Positions 25,763-34,647 of a DNA stretch of 64,000 bases are shown in pieces. The translations under genes and the position numbers were made by a program. Numbering within the stretch: position 1 is the first letter of the stretch; each line of letters begins with the position of its first letter. The stretch comes from an uncultured bacterium (GTDB taxonomy: Bacteria > Pseudomonadota > Gammaproteobacteria > Burkholderiales > Burkholderiaceae_C): contig CAIYQZ010000048.1 in assembly GCA_903928495.1 (NCBI GenBank), forward strand, positions 1-64,000. The letters are read 5' to 3'. The notes beneath the pieces were generated by a model. That model made no database searches. It had not been told where the DNA came from and saw nothing but the letters and a program-made list of their open reading frames with translations.

Positions 25763-28282
25763 ATGCTCGACACCGCCACCAAAAAACGCATTGACGACTG
25801 CCGCGACATCCTGGTGGGCAAAGTGCCCGACCCCAAGAGCCAGGTCGAGCAAATCACCATTGCGCTCATTTACAAGTTCATGGACGACATGGACGCAGAG
25901 GCTGAAGAACTCGGCGGCAGCCGCAGCTTCTTTGCTGGTCCCTTTGCCCGCTTTGGCTGGGCCAAACTCATGGCCCCCAGCCTGGGTGGGTTTGAAGTGC
26001 TGGCGCTGTACAGCGAAGCCATCCAAAGCATGCGAGAAAACCCCGGCGTGCCCGAGCTGTTTCGCGACATCTTCAAAAACGCCTACCTGCCCTACCGCGA
26101 CCCCGAAACGCTCAAGAGCTTTCTGAAAGAAATCAACCACTTCAGTTACGACCACTCCGAGCGCCTGGGCGATGCCTTTGAATACCTGCTGAGCGTGCTG
26201 GGCAGCCAGGGCGATGCGGGCCAGTTCCGCACGCCGCGCCACATCATCGACTTCATGGTGGCGGTGATTGACCCGCAAAAGCACGAAACCATTCTGGACC
26301 CCGCCTGCGGCACGGCGGGCTTCCTCATTTCGGCCTGGAAGCACATCCTGGCCGCCAACACCAGCGGTGCTGATGCCCATAACGGCGATAGCAAAGAAAC
26401 CAATACAGTCAAGCGCGAGGCAGGCAATTTGCTCACGCCCGACGAGCGTACCCGCCTGGCGGCCAACATCAAGGGCTACGACATCTCGCCCGACATGGTG
26501 CGTTTGAGCCTTGCCAACCTGTATCTGCACGGCTTTGCCGACCCGCATGTGGTGGAGTACGACACGCTCACACAAGACGACAAGTGGAACGAGCTGGCCG
26601 ACGTGATTTTGGCCAACCCCCCGTTCATGTCGCCCAAAGGCGGCATCAAGCCGCACAAGCGGTTCAGTGTGCAGGCCACGCGCAGTGAAGTGCTGTTTGT
26701 GGACTACATGGCCGAGCACCTCAGCGCCACAGGCCGCGCGGCCATTGTGGTGCCCGAGGGCATCATTTTTCAGAGCGGCACCGCCTACAAGGCGCTGCGC
26801 AAAATGCTGATGGAGTCGTCACTGGTGGCCGTGGTCAGCCTGCCTGCCGGGGTGTTCAACCCCTACAGCGGCGTGAAAACCAGCATCCTTATTCTGGACA
26901 AGCGCATCCACAAACAAACAAGCCAGGTGCTGTTTGTGAAGGTGCAAAACGACGGCTTCAACCTCGGAGCCCAGCGCCGCGCCGTGGTGAACAGCGACCT
27001 GCCCGAAGCCACCCGCCTGCTGCGCAGCTGGATGAATGCACCGAAGGCGTTTGAAGGCAATACACCGCTGGCGCAGGCGGTGGAGCGGGCGCGGATAAGC
27101 GAGGGTGGGGACTTCAATTTGAGTGGGGAGCGATATCTTGCTGCGAAACTGAGCAGCTCGAACTTTCCGCTGATTCCCATAGGTTCGTTGATGAAGGCAT
27201 CAGTGCCCATGCTGGACCCTCGGCAGTCGCCCAGTGAGGTGTTTGAGTTGTGGAGCATTCCCGCTTATGACGCGGGGAGGCCGGAGCATGTGCTCGGCGT
27301 TGAAATCGGATCGGCCAAGAAGGTAGTTAGTCCCGGCGAGCTACTGCTGTCCCGAATCATTCCGCATATTCGTCGCGCTTGGACGGTTGTCGAAAGCGGC
27401 AGGGGACTGAGGCAACTTGGGTCTACTGAATGGATCGTGTTCGCCAGCGACAAGGCCCTGCCAGACTATTTGCGCCGCGTTGTCCTTTCAGACCAGTTCC
27501 ATAGCTCATTCATGAGGACAATCACGGGCGTGGGTGGGTCACTGTCCCGAGCAAATCCGACCGCAGTTGGAGAGATTCAGATTCCCCTCCCACCCCTCGA
27601 AGTCCAACACCAAATCGTGGCCGAAATCGAGGGCTACCAAAAAGTCATCGACGGTGCCCGACAGGTTGTGGATAACTACAAGCCGCACATTGCGATTGAT
27701 CCGGCTTGGTCAATGGTACGAATTGGGGATGTTTTCAAAACCAAATCCGGAACCACGCCTGCCCGTGACAACGCAGCTTACTTTGAGGGTGGCAGCATTC
27801 CTTGGGTGAAAACCTTGGACTTGCGTGATGGGCCACTGCGATCAACCGATGAATGCGTAACTGACCTCGCACTGGCTGAAACTCACTTGGAAAAGTTGCC
27901 CACCGGAACGGTGTTGGTCGCGATGTACGGTGGACTCAAGCAGATAGGTCGGACTGGTGTGTTGGAAATTGAGGCCACCTCCAATCAGGCGATGACAGCG
28001 TTGTTGCCTACGCCAGAAGTAGAACCATACTTTTTGAATGTTGTGCTGATCTCTCAGCGGGAATATTGGAAGTCAGTTGCGAACAGCACCCGCAAAGACC
28101 CCAACATCACCAAGACAGATGTGCTGAATTTTCGCTTTCCACTTCCTGACCTCGAAACCCAACGCACCATCGTGGCTGAAACTGAAGCCGAGCAAGCCCT
28201 GGTCAACGCCAACCGCGAACTCATCCGCCGCATGGAGGCCAAAATCAAAGCTGTCATTGACCGGGTGTGGGGGGCTGTGTGA
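25763..28282 (+). CDS. Fused type I methyltransferase and specificity subunit (HsdM-HsdS)
   Basis: A single 839-residue chain combining adenine-N6 methylation and DNA recognition. Residues 1-430 are HsdM: helical N-terminus, SAM motif I DPACGTAGF (Asp179), catalytic NPPF (285). Residues ~440-839 are HsdS: first target-recognition domain (~445-605), conserved helix IPLPPLEVQHQIVAEIEGY, second recognition domain (~650-795), and a second conserved helix FPLPDLETQRTIVAETEAE. Normally M and S are separate genes. The S half has clearly lower GC (about 53% in 27301-27360, about 42% in 28021-28080) than the M half (about 65% in 26281-26340), a mark of swapped recognition domains. The stop overlaps the GTG of the Abi gene. 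Confidence 0.93.
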   Translation: MLDTATKKRIDDCRDILVGKVPDPKSQVEQITIALIYKFMDDMDAEAEELGGSRSFFAGPFARFGWAKLMAPSLGGFEVLALYSEAIQSMRENPGVPELFRDIFKNAYLPYRDPETLKSFLKEINHFSYDHSERLGDAFEYLLSVLGSQGDAGQFRTPRHIIDFMVAVIDPQKHETILDPACGTAGFLISAWKHILAANTSGADAHNGDSKETNTVKREAGNLLTPDERTRLAANIKGYDISPDMVRLSLANLYLHGFADPHVVEYDTLTQDDKWNELADVILANPPFMSPKGGIKPHKRFSVQATRSEVLFVDYMAEHLSATGRAAIVVPEGIIFQSGTAYKALRKMLMESSLVAVVSLPAGVFNPYSGVKTSILILDKRIHKQTSQVLFVKVQNDGFNLGAQRRAVVNSDLPEATRLLRSWMNAPKAFEGNTPLAQAVERARISEGGDFNLSGERYLAAKLSSSNFPLIPIGSLMKASVPMLDPRQSPSEVFELWSIPAYDAGRPEHVLGVEIGSAKKVVSPGELLLSRIIPHIRRAWTVVESGRGLRQLGSTEWIVFASDKALPDYLRRVVLSDQFHSSFMRTITGVGGSLSRANPTAVGEIQIPLPPLEVQHQIVAEIEGYQKVIDGARQVVDNYKPHIAIDPAWSMVRIGDVFKTKSGTTPARDNAAYFEGGSIPWVKTLDLRDGPLRSTDECVTDLALAETHLEKLPTGTVLVAMYGGLKQIGRTGVLEIEATSNQAMTALLPTPEVEPYFLNVVLISQREYWKSVANSTRKDPNITKTDVLNFRFPLPDLETQRTIVAETEAEQALVNANRELIRRMEAKIKAVIDRVWGAV

Positions 28283-29292
28283 GTTATCCCAAACCTTGGC
28301 TCAGTCTGGATCAGCAGCTTGAACGGCTGCAGGTCCGTGGGCTGGTGGTGTCGGATCGCGACAAGGCGCTGACCTATTTGCATCGCATTGGTTATTACCG
28401 CCTCAGTGGTTATTGGTTTGCTTTGCGTGAACGATCTGGCCTCTGTTGTGTGCTCGCTCAGCCCCGGCAGAGCAAGCAAAAGACCAAAGTGGAAACCATT
28501 GCGCTGGATACCTTCAAACCCGGTGCCACGTTTGAAAATGCGGTGCACCTGTATGTGTTTGACAAGCAGTTGCGCCTGTTGGTCATGGACGCGCTGGAGC
28601 GGGTTGAAGTGGCGTTGCGCGTTGATGTGGCGCACACCCTCGGCAAGCTGGACCCGTTTGCTTATTTGCGGGCAGACCTGTTTCACGACACCTTCAGCAA
28701 GGAGGTGGGCAAAGACTCTGGCTTGACCAAACACCATGAATGGTTGACCAAGCATGCGCTGTTGATTGGCCGCTCCAAAGAAGAGTTTGTGACCCACAAC
28801 AAAACCAAATACGGCTTGCCCCTGGCCATATGGGTGGCGTGCGAGGTGTGGGACTTTGGGGCACTGTCTACCTTGTTTGCCGGTATGCGAGAGGCCGAGC
28901 AAGATGCCATTGCCGCCAAATACGGTGTCAGCAATGGGCGGGTGTTTGCGACTTGGTTGCGCAGCTTGAATTACTTGCGCAATGTGTGCGCCCACCACAG
29001 CCGGTTGTGGAACCGCAACATGGTGGACCAGCCCAAGCTGCCACCCGTATCAGAAATGCCTTGGGTTCTGCCGTTTGCCAACAATGCGCATGCGCTGGCG
29101 CGTTGCTTTTTGTTGCTATGTTTGTTGCGCCATTTGCTTGGTGTCATCAACCCCACATCGTCTTGGTCTGGGCGTGTCAAAAAGCATCTCAAGACGTTTC
29201 CGAATTTGGATCATCTGGGCTTGAACTTGGCCAGCATGGGCGCTGGAGACGCCTGGGCAGAACAGTTGGGAGCTGATGCGACCGACCAATAA
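28279..29292 (+). CDS. Abi_2 (AbiD/AbiF-like) abortive-infection protein with HEPN motif
   Basis: A 337-residue protein of the Abi_2 family, which blocks phage growth, probably through RNA cleavage. Start is a GTG that overlaps the HsdM-S stop (GTGA), giving MSYPKPWLSLDQQLERL. The N-terminal YLHRIGYYRLSGYWF segment is characteristic, and RNVCAHHSR (Arg234, His239) is the RX4H HEPN ribonuclease motif. Coupling to the type I methylase suggests a guard role, as in PrrC and RloC, which are anticodon nucleases tied to type I systems; that link is inference. It is the last gene of the island before HMG-CoA lyase. Confidence 0.88.
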   Translation: MSYPKPWLSLDQQLERLQVRGLVVSDRDKALTYLHRIGYYRLSGYWFALRERSGLCCVLAQPRQSKQKTKVETIALDTFKPGATFENAVHLYVFDKQLRLLVMDALERVEVALRVDVAHTLGKLDPFAYLRADLFHDTFSKEVGKDSGLTKHHEWLTKHALLIGRSKEEFVTHNKTKYGLPLAIWVACEVWDFGALSTLFAGMREAEQDAIAAKYGVSNGRVFATWLRSLNYLRNVCAHHSRLWNRNMVDQPKLPPVSEMPWVLPFANNAHALARCFLLLCLLRHLLGVINPTSSWSGRVKKHLKTFPNLDHLGLNLASMGAGDAWAEQLGADATDQ

Positions 29293-29296
29293 AAAA

Positions 29297-29339
29297 CCCC
29301 CAAGCAACTTGCCTGCCGAAGCAGTTGGGTTGAAGGGGG
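29297..29339. terminator. Hairpin downstream of the Abi gene
   Basis: CCCCC (29297-29301) pairs with GGGGG (29335-29339) and CAACT (29305-29309) with AGTTG (29323-29327), with an internal loop. Six A residues precede it, so on the minus strand the stem is followed by a T run, which makes it a better terminator for leftward transcription, although no leftward gene ends here. It may instead be part of a small RNA from the Abi locus. Confidence 0.4.
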
Positions 29340-29386
29340 CCGTGTTGAACGAATTTTAGCCTTAAAACGAATATTCAGGACTAGAA

Positions 29387-30307
29387 ATGACTCTCCAAAA
29401 CCTCCCCGCCCGCGTCAAACTCGTTGATGTGGGTCCTCGCGACGGCTTGCAAAACGAAAAGCAGATGGTGCCCGCCGCGGTCAAGATCGAGCTGATCCAC
29501 CGCCTGCAAGCCGCGGGCGTTCGCCACCTGGAGGCGACCAGTTTTGTGAGCCCCAAGTGGGTGCCGCAAATGGGCGACGCGGTGGACGTGATGGCAGGCA
29601 TCACCCGCCGGGCCGATACAGTCTATTCGGTGCTCACCCCCAACATGAAGGGCTTTGAAGGCGCGCTGGCCGCCGGGGCCAACGAGGTGGTGGTGTTCGG
29701 TGCCGCCAGCCAGGCTTTCAGCCAGAAGAACATCAATTGCAGCATTGAGGAATCCATCGAACGGTTTGCTCCTGTGGTGGTAGCTGCCAAGGCCAGCGGA
29801 ATAAGCGTCAGGGGCGCTATTTCCTGTGCAATGGGTTGCCCCTACGAGGGCGATGTGTCGCCCGATCGCGTGGAGCTGGTGGCGCGGCTGATGACGGCCA
29901 TTGGCGTGGACCACGTGGGCGTGGCCGACACCATTGGCGTGGGCACACCGCGTGCGGTGCAGGCTGCCATGGAAGCCGCGCTGAAGCACTACGACCTCGC
30001 CGACATCAGCGGCCACTTCCACGACACCTACGGCCAGGCGCTGGCCAATACCCTGGCTGCGCTGGAGCTTGGCGTGGCGCAGTTCGACACCTCCATTGCC
30101 GGCCTGGGCGGCTGCCCGTACGCCAAGGGCGCCACCGGCAACGTGGCCACCGAAGACGTGGTGTATCTGTTGCACGGCATGGGTATCGACACCGGGCTGG
30201 ACCTGGATGCGCTGGTGGATGCGGGTGCATTCATCAGCAACCACCTGGGCCGAAAGTCCAATTCGCGCGTGGCGCAAGCGCTGCTGAACAAGCGGGCCAC
30301 GGCTTGA
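29387..30307 (+). CDS. mvaB: Hydroxymethylglutaryl-CoA lyase
   Basis: Cleaves HMG-CoA to acetyl-CoA and acetoacetate, the last step of leucine breakdown. The 306-residue TIM barrel opens VKLVDVGPRDGLQNEKQ (metal-binding Asp, catalytic Arg), has SCAMGCPYEGDVSP, HFHDTYGQALANT with metal His residues, and GLGGCPYAKGATGN with the catalytic Cys loop. CAGGA at 29376 is the ribosome-binding site. It belongs with mccB, liuC and mccA but is parted from them by ghrA and the defence island. rsmB overlaps its stop. Confidence 0.95.
   Translation: MTLQNLPARVKLVDVGPRDGLQNEKQMVPAAVKIELIHRLQAAGVRHLEATSFVSPKWVPQMGDAVDVMAGITRRADTVYSVLTPNMKGFEGALAAGANEVVVFGAASQAFSQKNINCSIEESIERFAPVVVAAKASGISVRGAISCAMGCPYEGDVSPDRVELVARLMTAIGVDHVGVADTIGVGTPRAVQAAMEAALKHYDLADISGHFHDTYGQALANTLAALELGVAQFDTSIAGLGGCPYAKGATGNVATEDVVYLLHGMGIDTGLDLDALVDAGAFISNHLGRKSNSRVAQALLNKRATA
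29781..29807 (+). repeat. Weak dispersed repeat core inside HMG-CoA lyase gene
   Basis: TAGCT, 15 bases, ATAAGCG fits the shared core with one to two changes. The encoded residues match the usual lyase sequence, so this may be chance similarity. Confidence 0.3.
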
Positions 30308-31698
30308 GCGGCAAGCAAGCGGTGGCCGCTGCTGGCGCGGGTCAGCGCACCAGCCTGGCTCAGCAGCTCGGCCAGGTGGCGCGCTGCGTGCAGTCAGTGC
30401 AAGCCGGTCGTTCGCTGACCGATGTATTGCCTACTGTGCCCAGCCACTTGCGCCCCGGGGTGCAGGCCCTGACGTTCCACGCGCTGCGCCATCTGGGCAC
30501 CACATCCGCACTGGTGGGCGCGTTGACCGAACAGGCCCCGCCGCCGCTCACCCACGCATTGTTGTGCTCCGCACTGGCACTGTTGGCACCGAAGGCGCAG
30601 GCTACCTCTGATGACAGCGCCCCGGTGTACGACGCCTTCACCGTGGTGGATCAGGCCGTGGACGCTGCACGCGCCCAGCCCGCCACCGCCCGGCAGGCAG
30701 GCATGGTCAACGCCTGTCTGCGCCGCTACCTGCGCGAGGCCGAGCCCTTGCATACCCAGGTCGAGGCCGACTGGGCGGCCCGTTACAACCACCCCGCCTG
30801 GTGGGTGAAACGCGTGCGCCGCGACCACCCCCAACACTGGCAAGCCATTCTGGCGGCCAGCCAGCACAGCGCGCCGCTGGTTTTGCGTGTCAACGTCACC
30901 CACACCACCCGCGATGCCTACCTGGCCCGCCTGTCAGACGACGGGTTGTCAGCACAGGCCGTGGGCTTGGTCGGCGTGGTGCTGACGCAGCCGGTGCCGG
31001 TGGAAGGCCTGCCGGGCTACGCCGAGGGTTGGTTTTCGGTGCAAGACACTGCGGCGCAGTGTGCTGCGCCATTGGTGCTGGATGGGTTGAATGCCCCGAC
31101 AGACCGTCCCTTGCGCGTGTTGGACGCCTGTGCCGCCCCCGGCGGCAAAACCGCCCATTTGCTGGAGCACGCCCATGCGCTGGGTGTATCCGTTGACGTG
31201 CTGGCGCTGGAAGTGGACGCCCGCCGCAGCGCCCGCATCACCGAGAACCTGCAGCGTTTGCGCCTGAACGGCACCGCCAGCGTGAAAGTGGCTGACGCAG
31301 CCCAGCCCGCCGCGTGGTGGGACGGCCTGCCGTTCGACGCGGTGCTGCTGGATGCGCCGTGCAGCGCCTCAGGCATCGTGCGCCGCCACCCCGACGTGCG
31401 CTGGCTGCGCCGCGAATCCGATGTTCCCGCGCTGGTCGAGACCCAGCGCCGCATCCTGGACGCCTTGTGGCCCACGCTGGCCCCGGCTGGGCGGCTGGTG
31501 TATTGCACCTGCTCCGTTTTCAAGGCCGAGGGGCAGGCCCAGGTCGATTCGTTTCTGTCGCGCCACACCAACGCCTTGGCATGCACCGCACCGGGGCATT
31601 TGTTGCCCGGGGCAAGGTCTGACGCCGGGGGCTTGCCCGACAATCCATCGGGTGAACACGACGGCTTTTTTTACGCGGTGCTTGAGAAAGTGGCTTGA
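30304..31698 (+). CDS. rsmB: 16S rRNA cytosine-967 C5-methyltransferase RsmB
   Basis: Methylates C967 of 16S rRNA using SAM. The N-terminal half (to ~170) is the NusB-like RNA-binding domain; the C-terminal half has motif I LDACAAPGGKTAHLLE, the LDAPCSASGIVRRHPD cysteine motif and YCTCSVFKAEG with the catalytic cysteine. The frame is open far upstream, but the real start is probably TTG 30304, overlapping the mvaB stop, or GTG 30322; no ATG lies near. From TTG the length is 464, close to the family norm. Followed by DUF4390, ntrY, ntrX, an order common in betaproteobacteria. Confidence 0.9.
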   Translation: MSGKQAVAAAGAGQRTSLAQQLGQVARCVQSVQAGRSLTDVLPTVPSHLRPGVQALTFHALRHLGTTSALVGALTEQAPPPLTHALLCSALALLAPKAQATSDDSAPVYDAFTVVDQAVDAARAQPATARQAGMVNACLRRYLREAEPLHTQVEADWAARYNHPAWWVKRVRRDHPQHWQAILAASQHSAPLVLRVNVTHTTRDAYLARLSDDGLSAQAVGLVGVVLTQPVPVEGLPGYAEGWFSVQDTAAQCAAPLVLDGLNAPTDRPLRVLDACAAPGGKTAHLLEHAHALGVSVDVLALEVDARRSARITENLQRLRLNGTASVKVADAAQPAAWWDGLPFDAVLLDAPCSASGIVRRHPDVRWLRRESDVPALVETQRRILDALWPTLAPAGRLVYCTCSVFKAEGQAQVDSFLSRHTNALACTAPGHLLPGARSDAGGLPDNPSGEHDGFFYAVLEKVA

Positions 31699-32353
31699 CC
31701 TTCGAGCTGCCGGGCTGCTGCTCGTCTGTTGTGTGGCGAGCGCCTGGGGGCTGGTGCATGCGGCGGCCACGTTGCAACAGGTTTCGCTGGAGCGCACGGA
31801 CGAGGGTTTGTTCCTGTCGGCTGTGGTGGACTACGAACCCGCCGCGGCCGTGGCCGAGGCGGTAGGGCGCTCGGTGCCTTTGTATTTTGTGGCGCAAGCC
31901 GATGTGTACCGTGAGCGCTGGTACTGGGCCGACGAGCGGGCGGCCACGGCCAGCCGCACCTACCGGCTGGCCTACCAGCCTCTCACGCGGCGTTGGCGTG
32001 TCAGCATGGCCACGGGTTCCGGTCCGGCCGCCAACCTCCAGTACGCACTCCACCAAAACCACGATTCCCTGCGCCAGGCGCTGTCGGCTGTGACCCGTCT
32101 CTACGGCTGGAGCGTGGCTGAAGCCGACATGTTGAGCGGGGGTGGGGACAGGTACCTGAATTTCCAGTTCAAGCTCGACATGGCCTTGTTGCCCCGCCCG
32201 TTTCAGCTCGGCATGAACGCCCAGGCCGACTGGAACATCGACCTGAGGCGCACACTGCCGGTGCCTCCACTGTCTGCCAGACCAGCCTCCGTGCCGGTGC
32301 GCGCCGATGGCGCTGAAGCAGAGCAGCCGCCCCCGCCCGCCAGGACCCCATGA
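31682..32353 (+). CDS. DUF4390 exported protein
   Basis: A 223-residue protein of the DUF4390 family, found next to NtrY-type kinases in betaproteobacteria. From TTG 31682 it has a signal peptide (RKWLDLRAAGLLLVCC, cut near VHA-AAT). Conserved features are SVPLYFVAQADVYRERWYW and TYRLAYQPLTRRWRVS. The start lies inside the end of rsmB and the stop overlaps ntrY by ATGA, so the genes are tightly coupled. Periplasmic location next to a membrane kinase suggests a role in signal sensing, but this is not established. The proline-rich tail (EQPPPPARTP) is probably disordered. Confidence 0.82.
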   Translation: MRKWLDLRAAGLLLVCCVASAWGLVHAAATLQQVSLERTDEGLFLSAVVDYEPAAAVAEAVGRSVPLYFVAQADVYRERWYWADERAATASRTYRLAYQPLTRRWRVSMATGSGPAANLQYALHQNHDSLRQALSAVTRLYGWSVAEADMLSGGGDRYLNFQFKLDMALLPRPFQLGMNAQADWNIDLRRTLPVPPLSARPASVPVRADGAEAEQPPPPARTP

Positions 32354-34620
32354 ACGCTGCCCCTGTCTCGGGTTCTGAACGGACACACCCGGGCCGCCGC
32401 AGGTGGGCGGCCGCTGCAGCCCTGGCTTTCATGGCTGGCTTGGCCCTGGTGCTGCTGTTCATGCTGACCACGGCCACTGACAACCGTGCGTTGTACGAGA
32501 CCAACTACACCCGGCTTCTGGTGTTGAACATCGCTGTGGCGCTGTTTCTGGCGGGTGTGATCGTGTGGGCTGTTGTGCGGCTGATATTGCGCTTGCGGCG
32601 CAAGAAGTTTGGCAGCCAGTTGCTGGCCAAGATCGCCGTGATTTTTGCCTTGGTTGGGTTTGTGCCTGGTGCGCTGATTTATGGGGTGTCGTACCAGTTT
32701 GTGTCGCGCTCCATTGAAAGCTGGTTCGATGTGCGGGTGGAAAATGCCTTGAACGCGGGTGTCAGCCTGGGGCGCACCGCGTTGGAGACTCTGGCTGGCG
32801 ACTTCAGTGGCAAGGTCCGTTCAGCGTCCAATGCCCTGGCCAATGTGCCCAACAGTTCCGCCACATTGGCGGTCGAGCGTTTGCGCGAGCAATTGTCAGC
32901 GGCAGACGTGCAGTTGTGGGGCGCCTCAGGCCGGTTGCTGGCCAGCGCGGGCGACTCGCGGTTTGCCCTGCGACCGGAAAAACCGTCCTCGGCATTGCTG
33001 AAGTCCATTCGGAACGACCGTGTGGTGGTGTTCACCGAGGGACTTGAGGAGTCGGGCGATGCCCTGCGCGCAGTTGGGGCCCAACCGCCGCCGCTGGCGC
33101 GCATCCGCGTGTGGGCGCTCGTGGTGCCCCCGGGTTTTGGTTTGTCGGATGAGCCGCGCTACTTGCAAGTGGTTCAGATGTTGCCGTCGGCACTGGTGGC
33201 CGATGCACTGGCAGTGCAGCAGGCCAACCGCGAATACCAGGAGCGTGCGTTGGCCCGCGATGGCCTGCGCCGCATGTACATCGGTACCCTGACCCTGGCA
33301 CTGTTTTTGTCGGTGTTCGCGTCGGTACTTCTTGCTGCGGTGCTGGGCAACCAGCTCATCCGACCGCTGCTGTTGCTGGCCGAAGGCGTGCGGGACGTCG
33401 CCCGGGGTGACCTGACCCCCAAGCTGGCCATGGCCACACGAGACGAGCTGGGGGGGTTGACCCGCGCCTTTGCCGACATGACACAGCAGCTGGCCGATGC
33501 CCGCAGCGCGGTAGACCACAGCATGGCACAGGTGGATGCGGCGCGCGCCAACCTCCAGACCATTCTGGACAACCTGACGGCCGGTGTGGTCGTGCTGGAC
33601 GATGGCGGGCGCATCGATGCCATCAACCCTGGAGCCACACGCATCCTGCGCACGCCGCTGGCGGCTTACCTGCACCAACCCCTCGTGGACGTACCGGGTC
33701 TGTCTGTGCTGGCGCAGGGAGTGCTCGCTCAATTTGACCAACTCGGCGCAGACCAGGGCACGCCGCTTCAGGGCGACATGCAGCTGGGTGTGTGGCAACA
33801 GTCATTTGAATGGGGCACCGGGGCCGAGGGGCCGTTTCAGGATGGCATCACGATCGTGGCGCGCGGGGCCTGGCTGCCAGAGAACAAACGGCTGCTGGTG
33901 TTCGACGACGTATCCGAAGTGGTGTCTGCTCAGCGTGCCAAGGCCTGGGGAGAGGTGGCACGCCGTCTGGCGCATGAAATCAAGAATCCGCTCACACCCA
34001 TCCAACTGTCTGCCGAGCGGCTCGCCATGAAACTCGATGGCAAGCTGGACGTGCCCGGGCAGGCGCTGTTGACCAAGTCAGTCAAGACCATTGTCGATCA
34101 GGTCGATGCCATGAAGCGCCTGGTCAATGAATTCCGTGACTACGCCCGATTGCCTGCCGCAGTCCTAGTGCCTGTTGACCTCAATGCAACTGTGCTGGAT
34201 GTGCTTGCCTTGTACGACCGGACCGTGGTGCCCGTGCGCTGTGACCTGTCGCCCGACTGCCCCCTCATCGCAGGCGATGCCCAGCAAATCCGTCAGGTGA
34301 TCCACAACCTGGTTCAGAACGCGCAGGACGCGATGGGTTCGGCCACCGGCGGTGAAGTGCTCGTGAAAACCCGCCGCAGCGCCACCGGACAACGGGTGCG
34401 CCTGACGGTCGTCGACCAGGGGCCTGGCTTTGCAGACAACATACTCAAGCGCGCGTTTGAACCCTATGTCACAACCAAGGCAAGAGGCACCGGTCTGGGG
34501 TTGGCTGTGGTCAAGAAAATTGTCGATGAGCACGGAGCCCGCATTGAGCTGTCGAACCACTCGCTGGACGGTCAGGTGACCGGTGGGCAAGTCGCAGTAT
34601 CATTCGCAGTTGCTAATTAA
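32350..34620 (+). CDS. ntrY: NtrY-like membrane sensor histidine kinase
   Basis: Two-component sensor kinase of 756 residues. Hydrophobic helices near residues 18-40, 55-75, 95-115 and 310-335 anchor it with an extracytoplasmic segment; a HAMP domain (LLLLAEGVRDVARGDLTPKL) and PAS-like domain follow. The phosphorylated His542 is in ARRLAHEIKNPLTPIQ, and the ATPase has the N box NLVQNAQDAM, DQGPGF and RGTGLGLAVVKKIV. The partner regulator follows after 27 bp. NtrY systems respond to nitrogen or redox state in other bacteria; the signal here is unknown. Confidence 0.93.
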   Translation: MNAAPVSGSERTHPGRRRWAAAAALAFMAGLALVLLFMLTTATDNRALYETNYTRLLVLNIAVALFLAGVIVWAVVRLILRLRRKKFGSQLLAKIAVIFALVGFVPGALIYGVSYQFVSRSIESWFDVRVENALNAGVSLGRTALETLAGDFSGKVRSASNALANVPNSSATLAVERLREQLSAADVQLWGASGRLLASAGDSRFALRPEKPSSALLKSIRNDRVVVFTEGLEESGDALRAVGAQPPPLARIRVWALVVPPGFGLSDEPRYLQVVQMLPSALVADALAVQQANREYQERALARDGLRRMYIGTLTLALFLSVFASVLLAAVLGNQLIRPLLLLAEGVRDVARGDLTPKLAMATRDELGGLTRAFADMTQQLADARSAVDHSMAQVDAARANLQTILDNLTAGVVVLDDGGRIDAINPGATRILRTPLAAYLHQPLVDVPGLSVLAQGVLAQFDQLGADQGTPLQGDMQLGVWQQSFEWGTGAEGPFQDGITIVARGAWLPENKRLLVFDDVSEVVSAQRAKAWGEVARRLAHEIKNPLTPIQLSAERLAMKLDGKLDVPGQALLTKSVKTIVDQVDAMKRLVNEFRDYARLPAAVLVPVDLNATVLDVLALYDRTVVPVRCDLSPDCPLIAGDAQQIRQVIHNLVQNAQDAMGSATGGEVLVKTRRSATGQRVRLTVVDQGPGFADNILKRAFEPYVTTKARGTGLGLAVVKKIVDEHGARIELSNHSLDGQVTGGQVAVSFAVAN

Positions 34621-34647
34621 CAACAACCCGGCGGGGGGCGAGCGAAC

